This document shows, in pieces, positions 62,000 through 64,000 of a DNA stretch of 64,000 nt; the first letter of the stretch is position 1; every line of letters starts with the position of its first letter. This stretch comes from Paramecium octaurelia (Eukaryota; Ciliophora; Oligohymenophorea; Peniculida; Parameciidae). The stretch covers positions 248,001-312,000 of the forward strand of contig CAJJDP010000138.1 in NCBI GenBank assembly GCA_905182995.1, given 5' to 3'. The notes beneath the pieces were generated by a model, which was not told the DNA's origin, searched no databases, and was given only the letters and a program-made list of their open reading frames with translations. A program made the translations under genes and the position numbers.

Positions 62000-64000
62000 T
62001 ATTATTATTCCTGTTAAGGAACTAAACACACATTAATAATTCATTCTATGATATTTTGATTAATTTCTGTTATTGCTTGTTCTACTCGTTTTTTCAACTT
62101 GATAGTTTTGCTTTTCTATCTGCTCCTCTTGAGGATTGCCTGTAATTCTTAAAATTTAATCCCAAAATCTTATTCAATTATGGCAAGTCATTCATCTTAC
62201 ATTTATGGGTATTGCAATTTTCCTTAATAATAGTATAAATCGTTTAGGTTTTTAGGAACCTGACTATATCTGTTAGATTTGATTAATATGTTAGTGATAT
62301 GGTTCGGTGTAGATTTTTGCAATCTGGTTATGATCTTTAGAGATTTCTTTATACATTTATTATATCATTCTTTGGAGTTATTCTAATGGGTTGTATAAAT
62401 AGCTAAATTCGAATAGGTGATATGTGAATTTATGTATATTTTCCAGAGGATAATTCTTTGTTTGATATCCATTTTAGAGGAGATCTAACATTCAGCTCCT
62501 GATTCAGTTTTAAAGATAAATCTTATAAGAAAGCATCCAAGTAAATATTGAATAGTGATGGTGATAATGGGGATCCTTAATCGACTTCATCTTTACACCA
62601 CCATTTTTTTTTTCTTTGATAGGGTCTTAATAATGAAGTAATGAGTACAGTCCTTTTAGGAATGTTAATTCGTTCAAGTTTAATACTTATTTTTCTTCTA
62701 AAATTTAAATAACTTTCTTCCTCTCCTTTCTATTTACACTGTCTAAGTAAGAGATTAATTTTTCTATATTTACTTATGTTCCTCTATTAGATATGAAGTC
62801 ATTTTGTTCATATTTTAGATGCTGCTAGCAAAAATTTTTAAATCTTGCTTAAGAATTTGAATTCTAAGAATTTGAATAATGGGCTAAGTAGTGTGATAGG
62901 GCTAAATTGCTATTTTGAGAACATACATTATTCAGTGGGACTACACGAGCCTGACCATTATATTTATTTATTTGGCGAGTATTAACATTCCAGAGATCTT
63001 TTAAAATGTTTAGATTTTTTGTTTTCCTAATAAAAGTGTCTGATATACCATCTATAGTAATAGCTTTATCTTTTGACATGAGTTTTTATAGCTTTTGAAT
63101 CTCTTCATTTGACATAGGAGGCAAATTAGTGAGGGAAAGAGGCTGATATATATTTCTCTGAGAAATTCTGCCTAATTCTTGTAGTGCATTATATTCAGTA
63201 TCTGGGTAAGTATGTATATTAACTTGGTCATCCTTGAAGCATCTAAAGATGCCAGCTTCCTTTTTTGAGGGATTAAGAGTTGCCATTCTTAGTATATTTT
63301 GGAAAGCTCACTTGGAGTTTGGTTGATGAAATAATGAAGCCATTTTCATAAGTTATTCTTTAATCATTAATTTTCTTCTAGCCTGATTTGGTAAAGTTAC
63401 ACGGAGCTTTTTAATTTCTTGTCGTTTTCTTAGATTATTTCTTACAAAATTGTACCATGTTTAAAAATCGTTACATTTTAATGCTGCTTCTTAATTTAGG
63501 TTATAAGAGTTCGTCTTACTCCAGCTAATCCTATGTTTATTCTGATTTTAAACTCCTTATAGAGTTAGTTGACAGCAAATGATCTGAGAGTTTAGTATTA
63601 CATTACCTTTCCTAAGATTTTTTGAGCGAATGTCAGGTCTGATTATCCCATCATGTTAGTCAATTAGTCGAAACGTACGTTATTATGATTATAATCTCTG
63701 CATGTAATGATTCTTTTGTTTTTAAAATTACTTTTTGAACATTAGTTCTTATATTCATTGATTTAAAACATTCTTATTCTTATTAAATATTTATTTGTTT
63801 AGGGATGTAGAAAATCAGAATGATTAAATCTAAGCAGCTGTTTCTACAATTATAGCAATATAGTCATAATCTGTTAGATTAGGAGGAATATCCGAGATGT
63901 CAGTAAAATCAAAACAAGAGTGTATTCCAATAGCCAATCCTCCTTAGTTTTCACTCTTCCCTTCTTTAATAAACAAAGGTGCACGAAGGAAAGTTTTGGA
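62000..64000 (-). mobile_element. Decayed non-LTR retrotransposon (APE-type LINE), continues beyond the window
   Basis: Read on the minus strand in the ciliate code. First comes an apurinic-type endonuclease: NQGGLAIGIHSCFDF at the window edge, RDYNHNN in place of GDFNH near 63690 and SDHLL near 63580. Then comes a reverse transcriptase: KAITIDGISDTF at about 63050, ARVVPLNNV, NDFISNRGTQVNIEKLI at about 62800, and the core DQGSPLSPSLFNIYLDAF at about 62550. The pieces lie in order but in several frames with TGA interruptions, and I do not find the catalytic YADD box. It is a 5'-to-3' ordered but inactive copy. No LTRs were seen; the 5' end lies outside the window. Confidence 0.8.

Overview
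This is ciliate nuclear DNA, almost certainly the macronuclear genome of Paramecium or a close relative. Genes read cleanly only if TAA and TAG mean glutamine and TGA is the sole stop. They are cut by many tiny GT...AG introns (20-31 bases where I can place them). The DNA is very AT-rich, and in the first 33 kb the spacers between genes are mostly under 350 bases. Because of the code and the introns, most real genes cannot be seen as standard-code ORFs. The models here were assembled by hand, and for most genes the exon lengths summed to whole codons.

Region 1 (1-33.3 kb) is a dense housekeeping and signalling block. In order it holds: a poly(A)-binding protein 3' end; a small coiled-coil membrane protein; Sec61 gamma; a Q/N-rich unknown; a kinase fused to RNI-type leucine-rich repeats; a secreted protein; a WGR-type PARP; a decayed PP2A-like phosphatase; a mitochondrial pyruvate carrier; a small membrane protein; a PEK/eIF2-alpha-kinase-like gene; a myristoylated CDPK-like pseudokinase; glutathione synthetase; a membrane RING-H2 protein; a head-to-tail array of four paralogous kinases (the fourth catalytically dead); a syntaxin; a canonical CDPK; a membrane hybrid histidine kinase; and an H-type lectin protein.

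Region 2 (33.4-42.9 kb) is dominated by one very large cysteine-rich membrane protein with DUF4215-type (myxococcal Cys-rich) modules. Decayed relatives lie on both sides, at about 34.2-35.2 kb and 43.5-43.9 kb.

Region 3 (42.9-64 kb) is a gene-poor, AT-rich, repeat-bearing zone. It holds a 1.3-1.5 kb unit present three times around assembly gaps, fragments of coding sequence, a degenerate G-rich minisatellite, and a decayed non-LTR (APE-type LINE) retrotransposon at the right edge. One large intact gene sits in this desert: a protein kinase fused to about 29 near-identical WD40 repeats. The shift from a compact gene block to a repeat-rich desert suggests a subtelomeric or otherwise poorly eliminated part of the genome.

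Functionally the window is rich in phosphorylation and calcium signalling: nine protein-kinase-fold genes, one histidine kinase and one phosphatase relic. I found no tRNA, rRNA or CRISPR array.
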